From NCBI RefSeq assembly GCF_003063645.1, contig NZ_NESJ01000002.1, positions 186,001-250,000 of the forward strand: a stretch of DNA of 64,000 nucleotides, given 5' to 3'. How positions within the stretch are numbered: the stretch's first letter is position 1; every line of letters starts with the position of its first letter. The notes beneath the pieces were generated by a model, which made no database searches, was not told the DNA's origin, and saw only the letters and a list, made by a program, of their open reading frames with translations. This document shows positions 25,059 through 33,525 of this stretch, one piece after another. Source of the DNA: Limnohabitans sp. 2KL-51. Its GTDB lineage: Bacteria > Pseudomonadota > Gammaproteobacteria > Burkholderiales > Burkholderiaceae_C. A program made the position numbers and the translations under genes.

Positions 25059-26243
25059 ATGAGCCGTGAAGTTGTTGTTGTCAGCGGTGTGCGCACCGCC
25101 ATTGGTACCTTTGGCGGCAGCCTGAAGGACATTGCCCCCACCGAGCTGGCCGCTCAAGTCGTGCGCGAAGCCCTGTCACGCGCGGCCACTGACGGCAAGG
25201 ACGTCGGTCACGTCGTGTTTGGTCATGTGGTCAACACCGAGCCCAAAGACATGTATTTGTCGCGCGTGGCGGCCATCAACGGCGGCTGTGGCGAAGCCAC
25301 CCCCGCTTACAACGTGAACCGCCTCTGTGGCTCGGGCCTGCAGGCCATCGTGAACGCCAGCCAGTCCATCTTGCTGGGTGACTGCGACATCGCCATTGGC
25401 GGCGGCGCAGAAAACATGAGCCGCGCGCCTTACGCCAGCCTGGCCACCCGCTTTGGCGCACGCATGGGCGACACCAAGATGATCGACATGATGGTCGGTG
25501 CCCTGCACGACCCCTTCCACAACATCCACATGGGCGTGACCGCCGAGAACGTGGCCGCCCAATACGGCATCACCCGCGAAATGCAAGATGCGCTGGCCCT
25601 GGAAAGCCACAACCGCGCCGAGCGCGCCACTTTGGAAGGCCGCTTCAAAGACCAGATCATGCCGGTCATGCTCAAAAGCAAAAAAGGCGACGTAGCCTAC
25701 GCCACCGACGAGCATTTCCGCCCAGGCTGCAAACTCGAAGACATGACCAAACTCAAGCCCGTTTTTGTGAAGGAAAACGGCACCGTGACCGCGGGCAATG
25801 CCTCGGGCATCAATGACGCGGCCGCTGCCGTGGTGCTGATGGAAGCTGGCGCGGCCAAAGCCCGTGGTGCCAAACCCATGGCCCGTCTGGTGGGCTATGC
25901 CCACACGGGGCTGGACCCCAAAATCATGGGCGTGGGTCCAATCTCAGCCACCCACGCCGTGCTCAAGAAAACAGGGCTGACCGTCAAGGACCTGGACGTG
26001 ATCGAGGCTAACGAAGCCTTTGCCGCCCAGGCCTGCGCCGTCACCCGCGAGTTGGGCCTGGACCCGGCCAAAGTCAACCCCAACGGCTCAGGCATTTCCC
26101 TGGGTCACCCCATCGGCGCGACCGGCGCACTGATCACCGTAAAAGCCTTGTACGAGCTGCAGCGTGTGAACGGCCGCTATGCCCTGGTGACCATGTGCAT
26201 CGGCGGCGGTCAGGGCATCGCGGCGATTTTTGAGCGCATGTGA
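25059..26243 (+). CDS. bktB: beta-ketothiolase BktB (acetyl-CoA C-acetyltransferase)
   Basis: The 394-residue thiolase matches the BktB of Cupriavidus throughout. It has the nucleophile Cys in VNRLCGSGLQ (about residue 90), GNASGINDAAAAVV, NEAFAAQACAV, and the C-terminal CIGGGQG with the second catalytic Cys and GHPIGATGA with its His. It condenses acetyl-CoA with acyl-CoA, or cleaves the product, serving polyhydroxyalkanoate or fatty-acid metabolism. A CTGGAG site precedes the ATG. No phaB or phaC is present nearby. A bidirectional hairpin follows the stop. Confidence 0.93.
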   Translation: MSREVVVVSGVRTAIGTFGGSLKDIAPTELAAQVVREALSRAATDGKDVGHVVFGHVVNTEPKDMYLSRVAAINGGCGEATPAYNVNRLCGSGLQAIVNASQSILLGDCDIAIGGGAENMSRAPYASLATRFGARMGDTKMIDMMVGALHDPFHNIHMGVTAENVAAQYGITREMQDALALESHNRAERATLEGRFKDQIMPVMLKSKKGDVAYATDEHFRPGCKLEDMTKLKPVFVKENGTVTAGNASGINDAAAAVVLMEAGAAKARGAKPMARLVGYAHTGLDPKIMGVGPISATHAVLKKTGLTVKDLDVIEANEAFAAQACAVTRELGLDPAKVNPNGSGISLGHPIGATGALITVKALYELQRVNGRYALVTMCIGGGQGIAAIFERM

Positions 26244-26265
26244 TGTTGCTGGGCTGACCCAAACG

Positions 26266-26300
26266 AATAATGGGCATCAAGAGATGCCCATTATTTGGCC
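26266..26300. terminator. bidirectional hairpin between bktB and the RidA gene
   Basis: A perfect 13-bp stem (AATAATGGGCATC at 26266-26278 and its complement at 26283-26295) closes a 4-nt loop between convergent genes. The A/T base pairs at the foot give partial T runs in both directions. Confidence 0.7.
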
Positions 26301-26317
26301 TGAAAAAGCTTGGTGTG

Positions 26318-26677
26318 TCAGGGCTTGACCGCCGCCGTGACCACCACCTCGATCAAATAAACTGGATTGGCCAGTGCTGCCTGAACCGTGGCACGCGGTG
26401 GCGCACTGCCTGCCACCACCCACGCATCCCACACCTCGTTCATGGCGGCGATGTCGGCAATGTCTTTGAGGAAAATCTGGGTGCGCAAGATGCGGGTTTT
26501 GTCGCTGTTCGACTCTCTCAGGCGCTGCTCGATCTGCTGCAACACATCGGCCGTTTGGCTTCGAATGTCGGTGGCCTCGCACTCGGGCACCATGCCCGCG
26601 AGGTACACCACACCGTTGAAAATAGCCGCCTCGCTTAAGCGAGCCCCCACATGCATGCGTTGAATGTCTTGGCTCAT
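26318..26677 (-). CDS. RidA (YjgF/YER057c) family protein
   Basis: The 119-residue protein has the chorismate-mutase-like RidA fold, with FNGVVYLAGMVPE near the N-terminus and the active-site Arg in APPRATVQAAL (about residue 95), followed by a Glu in IEVVV. RidA proteins hydrolyse reactive enamine/imine intermediates from PLP enzymes. Its start overlaps the plsY stop by 4 nt, so it is translated from the same transcript, though the pairing with lipid synthesis has no obvious rationale. Confidence 0.88.
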   Translation of the reverse strand: MSQDIQRMHVGARLSEAAIFNGVVYLAGMVPECEATDIRSQTADVLQQIEQRLRESNSDKTRILRTQIFLKDIADIAAMNEVWDAWVVAGSAPPRATVQAALANPVYLIEVVVTAAVKP

Positions 26678-27303
26678 GCTTTTTTCTTTCCCAGTTGTGA
26701 CTCGGTGCCCGCCATCAAGCGGTGGATGTTTTCTCGGTGCCGCCAGACCAACAGCAAGGCCATGACCGCCAGGCTCATCACTTCGGGCAGAGACGCTTGC
26801 CAGGCCACCCCATCGCCAAACAGGTAAAAAACAGGTGCGAACACCGCAGCCACCATCGAGGCCAAGGACACGTAGCGCGAGAAAAGCAGCACGATGGCAA
26901 AGCTGAGCACCACCGCCAGCGCCAAGCTGCCGTTGACGCCCACCACCACACCCACCGCCGTGGCCACACCCTTGCCACCGGCAAAGCCAAAAAATACCGG
27001 GTACAGGTGCCCCAAAAAGGCGGCTAACCCGGCCAGCGCGGCCAAACCAGCGCCAGCACCGTATTCGGGGCCATAGGCCAGCACCAGCGCCACCGGCAAC
27101 CAGCCTTTGAAGGCGTCCAGCAGCAAGGTCAGGATGGCCGCTTTTTTGCTGCCCGAACGCAGCACATTGGTGGCCCCCGGGTTTTTGCTGCCGTAGCTGC
27201 GCGGGTCGTTCAGGCCCATCAGGCGGCTGACGATCACCGCAAAGCTGAGCGAACCCACCAAATAACTGGCCACCAACACCGCCACTGGCATCAATACATT
27301 CAT
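26674..27303 (-). CDS. plsY: glycerol-3-phosphate acyltransferase PlsY
   Basis: The 209-residue inner-membrane protein has about five transmembrane helices and the three PlsY motifs: SLSFAVIVSRLMG, the glycine-rich GSKNPGATNVLR with its Asn/Gly, and GGKGVATAVGVV. It transfers an acyl group from acyl-phosphate to glycerol-3-phosphate, the first step of phospholipid synthesis. The position-2 partner PlsX is not in the window. It is followed by the RidA gene with a 4-nt overlap. Confidence 0.95.
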   Translation of the reverse strand: MNVLMPVAVLVASYLVGSLSFAVIVSRLMGLNDPRSYGSKNPGATNVLRSGSKKAAILTLLLDAFKGWLPVALVLAYGPEYGAGAGLAALAGLAAFLGHLYPVFFGFAGGKGVATAVGVVVGVNGSLALAVVLSFAIVLLFSRYVSLASMVAAVFAPVFYLFGDGVAWQASLPEVMSLAVMALLLVWRHRENIHRLMAGTESQLGKKKA

Positions 27304-27331
27304 CGAAAGCTCCCTTGTTCTTGTGTGGGCG

Positions 27332-27823
27332 TCATTCTGCCAGTGCGCAGTTCACCGACTGGGCACCGAGCAACTGCACACACACCTGCGGGTCGATGCC
27401 CACCAAGTAACCGCGCCTGCCGCCATTGATGCAAATGCGCGGCAGGGCCAGGATGGTCTCTTCGATGAACACGGGCATGACCCGCCGCGTGGCAAAGGGC
27501 GAGGTGCCGCCCACCAAGTAGCCGCTGTGCCGGTTGGCCACCTCGGGCGCACAAGGCTCGACCGATTTCAAGCCGATCTGCCGCGCCAGGTTTTTGGTAG
27601 ACACCTTGCGGTTGCCATGCATCAGTACCACCAAGGGCTTGGCATCCTGGTCTTGCATGATCAGGGTCTTGACCACGGCAAACGGGTCCATGCCCAGCAC
27701 CTGCGCGCTGTGCTGGGCACCACCGTGCTCGAGGTATTCATAGGGATGCTCAGTGAAACTCACCCCCTGCTGGCGCAAGAGCGCCGTGGCGGGGGTCTCA
27801 CTGACTTTGTCTTTTTTGGCCAT
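27332..27823 (-). CDS. ybaK: YbaK/EbsC-type aminoacyl-tRNA(Pro) deacylase
   Basis: The 163-residue protein has the YbaK/ProX editing domain. Key blocks are SFTEHPYEY, PFAVVKTLIMQ with the conserved Lys, and GYLVGGTSPFATRRVMP, the GxxxPxG-like substrate loop. It clears Cys-tRNA(Pro) or related misacylated tRNAs. It lies 28 nt upstream of plsY on the same strand and 9 nt after the aldo-keto reductase stop, so the run 28891 to 26318 may be one operon. Confidence 0.9.
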   Translation of the reverse strand: MAKKDKVSETPATALLRQQGVSFTEHPYEYLEHGGAQHSAQVLGMDPFAVVKTLIMQDQDAKPLVVLMHGNRKVSTKNLARQIGLKSVEPCAPEVANRHSGYLVGGTSPFATRRVMPVFIEETILALPRICINGGRRGYLVGIDPQVCVQLLGAQSVNCALAE

Positions 27824-27832
27824 GGGCCTGCA

Positions 27833-28891
27833 TCACAAAGCCGGGTCACGGATTTCCCAGCGAATCTGGTCAATGGCCTTCAGCACCTCGGGCGAGAGCT
27901 GCACCGACCAGGCGGCCAGGTCTTCGTCCAGCTGCGCCACCGAGGTCACACCGATGATGGTGCTGGTCACGTTCCAGCGGTGGTAACAAAAGGCAAGGGC
28001 CATTTCGGTAGGCGTCATGCCGTGGTCACGCGCCAGCTGGTTGTAGCGGCGTGCAGCAGCCAAAGCTTCCGGACGGGACCAACGCTGCTTGCGCACCGAC
28101 TCGTACCGGGACACACGGCCATCGGGAGCACCGGGGCCTTCAAAGCCGGTTTCGTCGTACTTACCCGTGAGCAAGCCAAAACCCAGCGGCGAATACGCCA
28201 GCAAGGACACATTCAGGCGGTGGCAGGTTTCATCGAGGCCGTTGTCGACTACCCGATTGACCAGCGTGTAGGGATTTTGCACGGTTGCCACACGGGGCAA
28301 GCCGTGCTGCTCGGCCAGGCGCACAAACTCGTGCACGCCATAGGGCGTTTCGTTGGACAGACCGATGTGACGCACCTTGCCTACTTTGACCAGCTGGGCC
28401 AGGGCTTCGAGTTGTTCATGAATCGAGGTGGCCGACTTGTCCTTGCTCGGTTCGAAATAATGAAAACCAAGCGCCATCACATGGCGCTCGGGCCAGTGGA
28501 TCTGGTACAGGTCGATCACATCGGTCTGCAGGCGGCGCAAACTGCCTTCGCACGAGGTCAGGATGTCTTGTGCCGTCATGCCCGCACCTTCGCGCACCCA
28601 GGGCATGCTGCGCGAGGGGCCCGCCACCTTGGTGGCCAGCACCAGCTTATGGCGCGCGCCGGGATTTTTGGCAAACCAGTTGCCAATGTAGGTTTCGGTC
28701 AGGCCACAGGTGTCGGCCGTGGCGGGCACAGCGTACATCTCGGCGGTGTCAATAAAATTGATGCCAGCGGCCAAAGAGCGGCCGAGGATGGCGTGGGCGC
28801 CCTCTTCGCTCACTTGCTGACCAAAGGTCATGGTGCCCAGACAAATGGGCGTGACGTGCAGGTCGGATTGACCAAGTTGTACTTTTTTCAT
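27833..28891 (-). CDS. aldo/keto reductase, Tas-like
   Basis: The 352-residue NADPH-dependent reductase resembles E. coli Tas across its length: LGTMTFGQQVSEEGAHA, FIDTAEMYAVP with the catalytic Asp/Tyr, LATKVAGPSR with the catalytic Lys, QIHWPERH, and IGLSNET. The physiological substrate is unknown. The 92-nt gap upstream is AT-rich and contains inverted TTGAGCGT/ACGCTCAA sequences. It probably holds this gene's promoter. Confidence 0.9.
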   Translation of the reverse strand: MKKVQLGQSDLHVTPICLGTMTFGQQVSEEGAHAILGRSLAAGINFIDTAEMYAVPATADTCGLTETYIGNWFAKNPGARHKLVLATKVAGPSRSMPWVREGAGMTAQDILTSCEGSLRRLQTDVIDLYQIHWPERHVMALGFHYFEPSKDKSATSIHEQLEALAQLVKVGKVRHIGLSNETPYGVHEFVRLAEQHGLPRVATVQNPYTLVNRVVDNGLDETCHRLNVSLLAYSPLGFGLLTGKYDETGFEGPGAPDGRVSRYESVRKQRWSRPEALAAARRYNQLARDHGMTPTEMALAFCYHRWNVTSTIIGVTSVAQLDEDLAAWSVQLSPEVLKAIDQIRWEIRDPAL

Positions 28892-28983
28892 GGGCTTGTC
28901 TTTGGCTGCGTCTTAAAATCCTGATTTTGACATGTTGAGCGTTTTGGCTTGGGCGTTTGTTGTGCAATTGCTCGGCAACACGC

Positions 28984-30804
28984 TCAATGTTCACCACGCT
29001 TCTCATAATGCGCTTGCTCCTGCAGGCGCAGCACGCGGCGCTGCACCTTGCCGGTGGTGGTCATCGGCAACTGGTCGATGAATTCGATCTCTTTGGGGTA
29101 TTCATACGGGGCGAGCAAACCGCGCACATGGGCTTGCAACTCGCGGCGCACCTCGTCGTCAAAAGCCGTCTGCCCTGGCCCATTGGGCCTGCGGCTTTGC
29201 CAGTCGGGCGACATGACCACATAGGCTTTGACCAGCGCCCCCCGGTCTTTGTCGGGCTTGGGCACCACGGCGGCGTTGGTCACGGCGGGGTGCTTGACCA
29301 AGCAGTTTTCAATTTCACCCGGGCCAATGCGGTAGCCCGCCGCCTTGAACATGTCGTCGGTGCGGCCCAGGTACCAAAGGTAGCCGTCCTCATCCGCCAC
29401 CGCCATGTCGCCCGTGCGGCACCAGTTGCCGGTGTATTTGGCCTTCGTGGCCTTCTCGTTGTTCCAATAACCCAAAAAGAACACCGGGTCAGGCTGGCCG
29501 TGCACATCGAAGCGGTTCACCGCCACTTCGCCGGGTGTGCCGGGCGGGCAAAGCTGCCCCAAATCGTTGATGACCGCGACCTGGTGACCCGGATACCCTT
29601 TGCCCATGCTGCCAGGCTTGGCCGGCCACAGGCGGGTGCAGTTGCCCACCACGTAGTTGATCTCGGTCTGGCCGAACATCTCGTTCACCGTAACGCCCAA
29701 CTGTTGTTGACAATAGCCAAACACCGCGTCACCCACCGCCTCGCCCGCGCTCATCATGGCTTGCAGCTTCAGGCGGTAGCGCCCCTTCACCTCGGGCACG
29801 GCCTTCATCATGGCTTTGAGCGCAGTGGGGAACAAAAAAGTGTGGGTGACCGCATGGCTTTGCAAAATCTCGAACGCGACCTCGGGTGAGAAGCGCCCAT
29901 TGAAGGCCACGATGGGACGCCCAAAGTAGAGGCTGGGCAGCAGCGCGTCCATCAGCCCGCCCGTCCAAGCCCAGTCTGCAGGCGACCAGAACACCGCTTT
30001 GGAGGGCTTTTCTGCCTTAAAAGGGTCAAAGCCAAACCAATTTTGGCTGCACACAAAGCCCGTGAGGTTACCGATCAGCGCCCGATGCGGGATCAAGGCC
30101 CCCTTGGGGTTGCCGGTGGTGCCGCTGGTGTAGATCAGCACCGCCGGGTCTTCAGCCAAAGTGGACACGGGTTTGAACGTGCTCGCGCTGGCGGCCATGG
30201 CTTGGTTCAGGTTCAAGTCGGCCAAGGCGCCAGCTTCGCCTGCCCCCAATAGCGAGTGCAAACCGGGGCAATCGGCTCTGGCCTGCAACAAGGCCTGCAC
30301 GGTGGATTCATCGCACACCGCCACGCGCGCTTGGCTGTCGTTGATCCGAAATGACAAGGCCTCGGGGCCAAACAGCATCGACAGTGGCATGGCCACCGCA
30401 CCCATTTGCAGCACGGCGATATAGGCCACCGCCGTTTCATAGCGCTGAGGCATGACGATGGCCACGCGGTCACCACGCTGCACACCCTGAGAACGCAGCA
30501 CCCGGCTCAGCCGATTGGCGTCTTGCTGCAGCTGCCCGAAGGTCCAGCTGCTCCCCAGGCCCTGCCCTGCCAAGTGCTCGCGCACGGCGTGGTGTTTGGC
30601 GGTGGCCGCTTGCGCTGCCCATCGCCCGCAACAGGCCTGTGCCATGTTGAAGCGCTTGGGCACTTTCCAGCCAAAACTTTGGTGGATGGCCGCATAGCTG
30701 TCGGTGGCCCGACTTAGGGCAGGGTGCTTGGTTGCTGGGGGGGTCTGCGAGCTGAAGGCTTCATTGGGGGCGGCTGGGCGGTCCTGGTGGCGACTGATGT
30801 TCAC
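28984..30804 (-). CDS. AMP-dependent acyl-CoA synthetase
   Basis: The 606-residue enzyme activates a carboxylic acid to its acyl-CoA through an acyl-AMP. The phosphate-binding loop is IYTSGTTGNPKGALIPH (about residue 210), followed by the adenylation motif GQTEINY, the hinge YLGRTDDMFKAAGYRIGP, and the C-terminal catalytic Lys in TTTGKVQRRVLR. It resembles the acetyl/medium-chain acyl-CoA synthetase group. The start is GTG, well supported by AAGGAGAG 6 nt upstream. It is divergent from the hydrolase at 30830. Confidence 0.9.
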   Translation of the reverse strand: MNISRHQDRPAAPNEAFSSQTPPATKHPALSRATDSYAAIHQSFGWKVPKRFNMAQACCGRWAAQAATAKHHAVREHLAGQGLGSSWTFGQLQQDANRLSRVLRSQGVQRGDRVAIVMPQRYETAVAYIAVLQMGAVAMPLSMLFGPEALSFRINDSQARVAVCDESTVQALLQARADCPGLHSLLGAGEAGALADLNLNQAMAASASTFKPVSTLAEDPAVLIYTSGTTGNPKGALIPHRALIGNLTGFVCSQNWFGFDPFKAEKPSKAVFWSPADWAWTGGLMDALLPSLYFGRPIVAFNGRFSPEVAFEILQSHAVTHTFLFPTALKAMMKAVPEVKGRYRLKLQAMMSAGEAVGDAVFGYCQQQLGVTVNEMFGQTEINYVVGNCTRLWPAKPGSMGKGYPGHQVAVINDLGQLCPPGTPGEVAVNRFDVHGQPDPVFFLGYWNNEKATKAKYTGNWCRTGDMAVADEDGYLWYLGRTDDMFKAAGYRIGPGEIENCLVKHPAVTNAAVVPKPDKDRGALVKAYVVMSPDWQSRRPNGPGQTAFDDEVRRELQAHVRGLLAPYEYPKEIEFIDQLPMTTTGKVQRRVLRLQEQAHYEKRGEH

Positions 30805-30829
30805 GGTGTCTCTCCTTATGATCGAAAGT

Positions 30830-31744
30830 ATGTACCAAGTTTTACGCCCCTCACAAAGTCTCTGGGTGCCGCTGCGCGGCTGTCGTTACCATGTCCGCCA
30901 ATGGGGCACGCCCACACCCGGCACCACGCCGCTGGTGCTGGCGCATGGCTGGATGGATGTGGCCGCCTCCTGGCAGTTCATGGTGGACGCGTTCAGCGAG
31001 GCCTTTGTCAGCCAGCGCCCCATCATTGCCATGGACTGGCGCGGCTATGGCCTGACCGAGACGCCCACGACCGACAGTTATTGGTTCCCCGACTACCTCG
31101 CAGATCTGGACGCGCTGCTGGACACGCTGTACCCTGGTCAAAGCATCGACCTGGTGGGCCACAGCATGGGCGGCAACGTGGTCATGATGTACGCGGGGAC
31201 CCGGCCCGAGCGCATACGCCGCTTAGTCAACCTCGAAGGCTTTGGCATGGCTGCCACCCAAACGAGCCAAGCGCCCACGCGCATGGCCCAGTGGCTGGAC
31301 GAACTCAAGGCGCAGCGTGCAGGCAGCAACGATCTCAAACCCTATGCCGATGCAGCCGGCGTTGCCGCGCGCCTGATGAAAACCAACCGCCGTCTGAGCC
31401 AGGACAAGGCCGACTGGCTGGCCCTGCACTGGTCAAGCCCCGGCCCCGATGGTCAATGGCGCATCCTCGGAGACTCGGCGCACAAGGTTATCAACCCCTA
31501 TCTGTACCAAGTCGACGAGGCGCTGGAAATGTACCGCCGCATCAGCGCTCCCGTGCTGTCCGTGGAGGCGGCAGGCGACTCGCTCGGCCAGTGGTGGAAA
31601 GGCCGTTACACCCTGGCCGAATACCATGAACGCCTGAGATCGGTGCCCCAATCGGAGAAAGCGGTCATTCAGGACGCAGGGCACATGCTGCAACACGACC
31701 AACCCGAAACTCTGGCCCATCTGATTGAAAAATTCAGTCACTGA
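30830..31744 (+). CDS. alpha/beta hydrolase
   Basis: The 304-residue protein has the nucleophile Ser in VGHSMGGN (about residue 108), an Asp in VEAAGDS and a His in DAGHMLQHDQPE. HGWMDVAASWQF and MDWRGYGLTE complete the family pattern. It has no signal peptide. Upstream in-frame starts at 30818 and 30704 exist; the latter would overlap the divergent synthetase coding region. The substrate is unknown. Confidence 0.84.
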   Translation: MYQVLRPSQSLWVPLRGCRYHVRQWGTPTPGTTPLVLAHGWMDVAASWQFMVDAFSEAFVSQRPIIAMDWRGYGLTETPTTDSYWFPDYLADLDALLDTLYPGQSIDLVGHSMGGNVVMMYAGTRPERIRRLVNLEGFGMAATQTSQAPTRMAQWLDELKAQRAGSNDLKPYADAAGVAARLMKTNRRLSQDKADWLALHWSSPGPDGQWRILGDSAHKVINPYLYQVDEALEMYRRISAPVLSVEAAGDSLGQWWKGRYTLAEYHERLRSVPQSEKAVIQDAGHMLQHDQPETLAHLIEKFSH

Positions 31745-31785
31745 AAAGCCCTAGAATCCATTTGTTTTTTTGATGGTTATCCAAT

Positions 31786-32316
31786 ATGCCGATCGCGCAC
31801 ATTTCCCGTTTTTTCCTGGCTGTATTTTTGTGTTCAGGCTTGTCTTTGGCACAGGCACAAACAAGCAACCGCTTTTGCCCAGACTTTTTGTCTGTCAAAG
31901 GGGCACCCGAGCCTACGCATCGGGGTGAGTTCACGTTTTCCCCCTACACCCACCACTGGAAACACAGCACGGAACACAAACAAGTGGTCCTGGTGGCAAT
32001 TGACGAACAACTGCCCGGCGACCGTTTGTGCGGTGTCAGCTTTTTCAGCAACTCTTTTGGACAGCCTTCGGTGTATGTTTATGCGGGTTTGCAGTACAAC
32101 AACCTGATGGGTATGCCTGAACTCTTCGCCAAAGTCACGGGCGGCCTGATGTATGGCTACGTGGCCCCTTACGAGGGCAAGGTGCCCCTCAATTACAAGG
32201 GATTCAATCCGGCCATCATCCCAGTCTTGGGCTACAAGTTGACGCAGCACGACTCGGTTCAAATTAAATTTCTGGGCAGCGCCGGCCTGATGTTCTCTTA
32301 CGGGCGGCAGTTTTAA
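31786..32316 (+). CDS. small outer-membrane-type protein, unknown function
   Basis: The 176-residue protein has a signal peptide (FFLAVFLCSGLSLAQAQ) and a mature part rich in alternating hydrophobic/aromatic strands ending FSYGRQF, a terminal Phe as in outer-membrane beta-barrels. Motifs TFSPYTHHWKHS and FSNSFGQPSVYVYAGL are conserved in Burkholderiales proteins sometimes labelled sn-glycerol-3-phosphate transporter, a label the sequence does not support. A PagP- or PagL-like lipid A enzyme is conceivable from the size, barrel pattern and His residues, but is not proven. Confidence 0.7.
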   Translation: MPIAHISRFFLAVFLCSGLSLAQAQTSNRFCPDFLSVKGAPEPTHRGEFTFSPYTHHWKHSTEHKQVVLVAIDEQLPGDRLCGVSFFSNSFGQPSVYVYAGLQYNNLMGMPELFAKVTGGLMYGYVAPYEGKVPLNYKGFNPAIIPVLGYKLTQHDSVQIKFLGSAGLMFSYGRQF

Positions 32317-32387
32317 GCCCCACAGGGGGCATGCGTCTTACCAACTCATGAGAAAATGCCTGGTTTACTGAACCGGACACTTATCCC

Positions 32388-33492
32388 ATGGACGCAGAAC
32401 GCATCAACCAAATCGGCGCAACCCTCACAGACCTGACCGCTCGTACCCACGAGTTACGGGGGTATCTTTGACTACGATGCCAAATCTGAACGGCTGAGAA
32501 CCGTCAACGCATCGCTCGAAGATCCCGCGGTCTGGAATGACCCCAAAAAAGCCCAAGAGCTGGGCAAAGAGAAAAAAGCCTTGGACGGCGTGGTGGTGAC
32601 CATCACCAACCTGACCAGCGAGCTGGCCGACAACCTTGAACTCTTTGAGATGAGCAAGGAAGAAGGCGATGACGATGGCCTGATGACCATCGAAGATGAA
32701 TCCGCCAAACTGATTGCGCTGGTCGCAGACCTTGAGTTCCGCCGCATGTTCCGACACGAGGCCGACCCGCTGAACTGCTTTGTCGACATCCAGGCTGGCG
32801 CCGGCGGCACCGAGGCCTGTGACTGGGCCAGCATGCTGCTGCGCCAGTACCTCAAGTACGCCGAACGCAAAGGTTTTAAAGCAACCGTGGAAGACGAAAC
32901 CCCGGGCGACACGGCGGGCATCAAGGGCGCGACCATCAAGATTGAGGGCGAATACGCGTTTGGACTTCTGCGCACCGAAACCGGTGTGCACCGCCTGGTC
33001 CGCAAAAGCCCCTTCGACTCGTCTGGCGGCCGACACACGTCATTTGCCTCGTTGTTTGTGTACCCTGATATCGACGACTCGATCGAGATCAACATCAACC
33101 CGTCTGATGTGCGCACCGACACCTTTCGGGCCAGCGGCGCCGGCGGTCAGCACATCAACAAAACCGACTCGGCGGTGCGATTGACGCACATCCCCACCGG
33201 CATCGTGGTGCAATGCCAAGACGGACGCAGCCAGCACAGCAACCGCGATGTCGCTTGGCAACGCCTGCGCTCGCGCCTGTACGACTTTGAAATGCGCAAA
33301 CGCATGGAAGAGCAGCAAAAGCTGGAAGACACCAAGACCGATGTGGGCTGGGGTCATCAGATCCGCAGCTATGTGCTGGACAACAGCCGCATCAAGGATT
33401 TGCGCACCAACGTCGAAATTTCGGCCACCCAAAAGGTGCTCGATGGCGACCTCGATGCGTTCATCGAAGCCTCACTGAAACAAGGCCTCTGA
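32388..33492 (+). CDS. prfB: peptide chain release factor 2, with programmed +1 frameshift
   Basis: The gene encodes RF2 (367 residues after frameshifting), which ends translation at UGA and UAA. The zero frame runs 26 codons to CTT-TGA (32466-32471). Translation continues in the +1 frame from GAC at 32470 to 33492. The slippery site CTT TGA C is preceded by the internal Shine-Dalgarno GGGGG in CGG GGG TAT, as in E. coli. The stop-recognition motif SPF and the peptidyl-release GGQ (GAGGQHIN) are present. Low RF2 favours frameshifting, giving autoregulation. Confidence 0.96.
32457..32472 (+). promoter_or_regulatory. RF2 programmed frameshift signal
   Basis: The segment CGG GGG TAT CTT TGA C contains the purine-rich Shine-Dalgarno element, the correct 3-nt spacing to CTT, the in-frame UGA and the following C that weakens termination. 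It is nearly identical to the E. coli site. Confidence 0.95.
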
Positions 33493-33525
33493 ACTGCTCA
33501 GACCTCAACCAAAACGGAGTTAGTG

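Noticed and set aside
27323..28924. 533-codon plus-strand frame opposite ybaK and the aldo-keto reductase
   Set aside because: The opposite strand carries two recognised enzymes with intact motifs, so this frame is a shadow.
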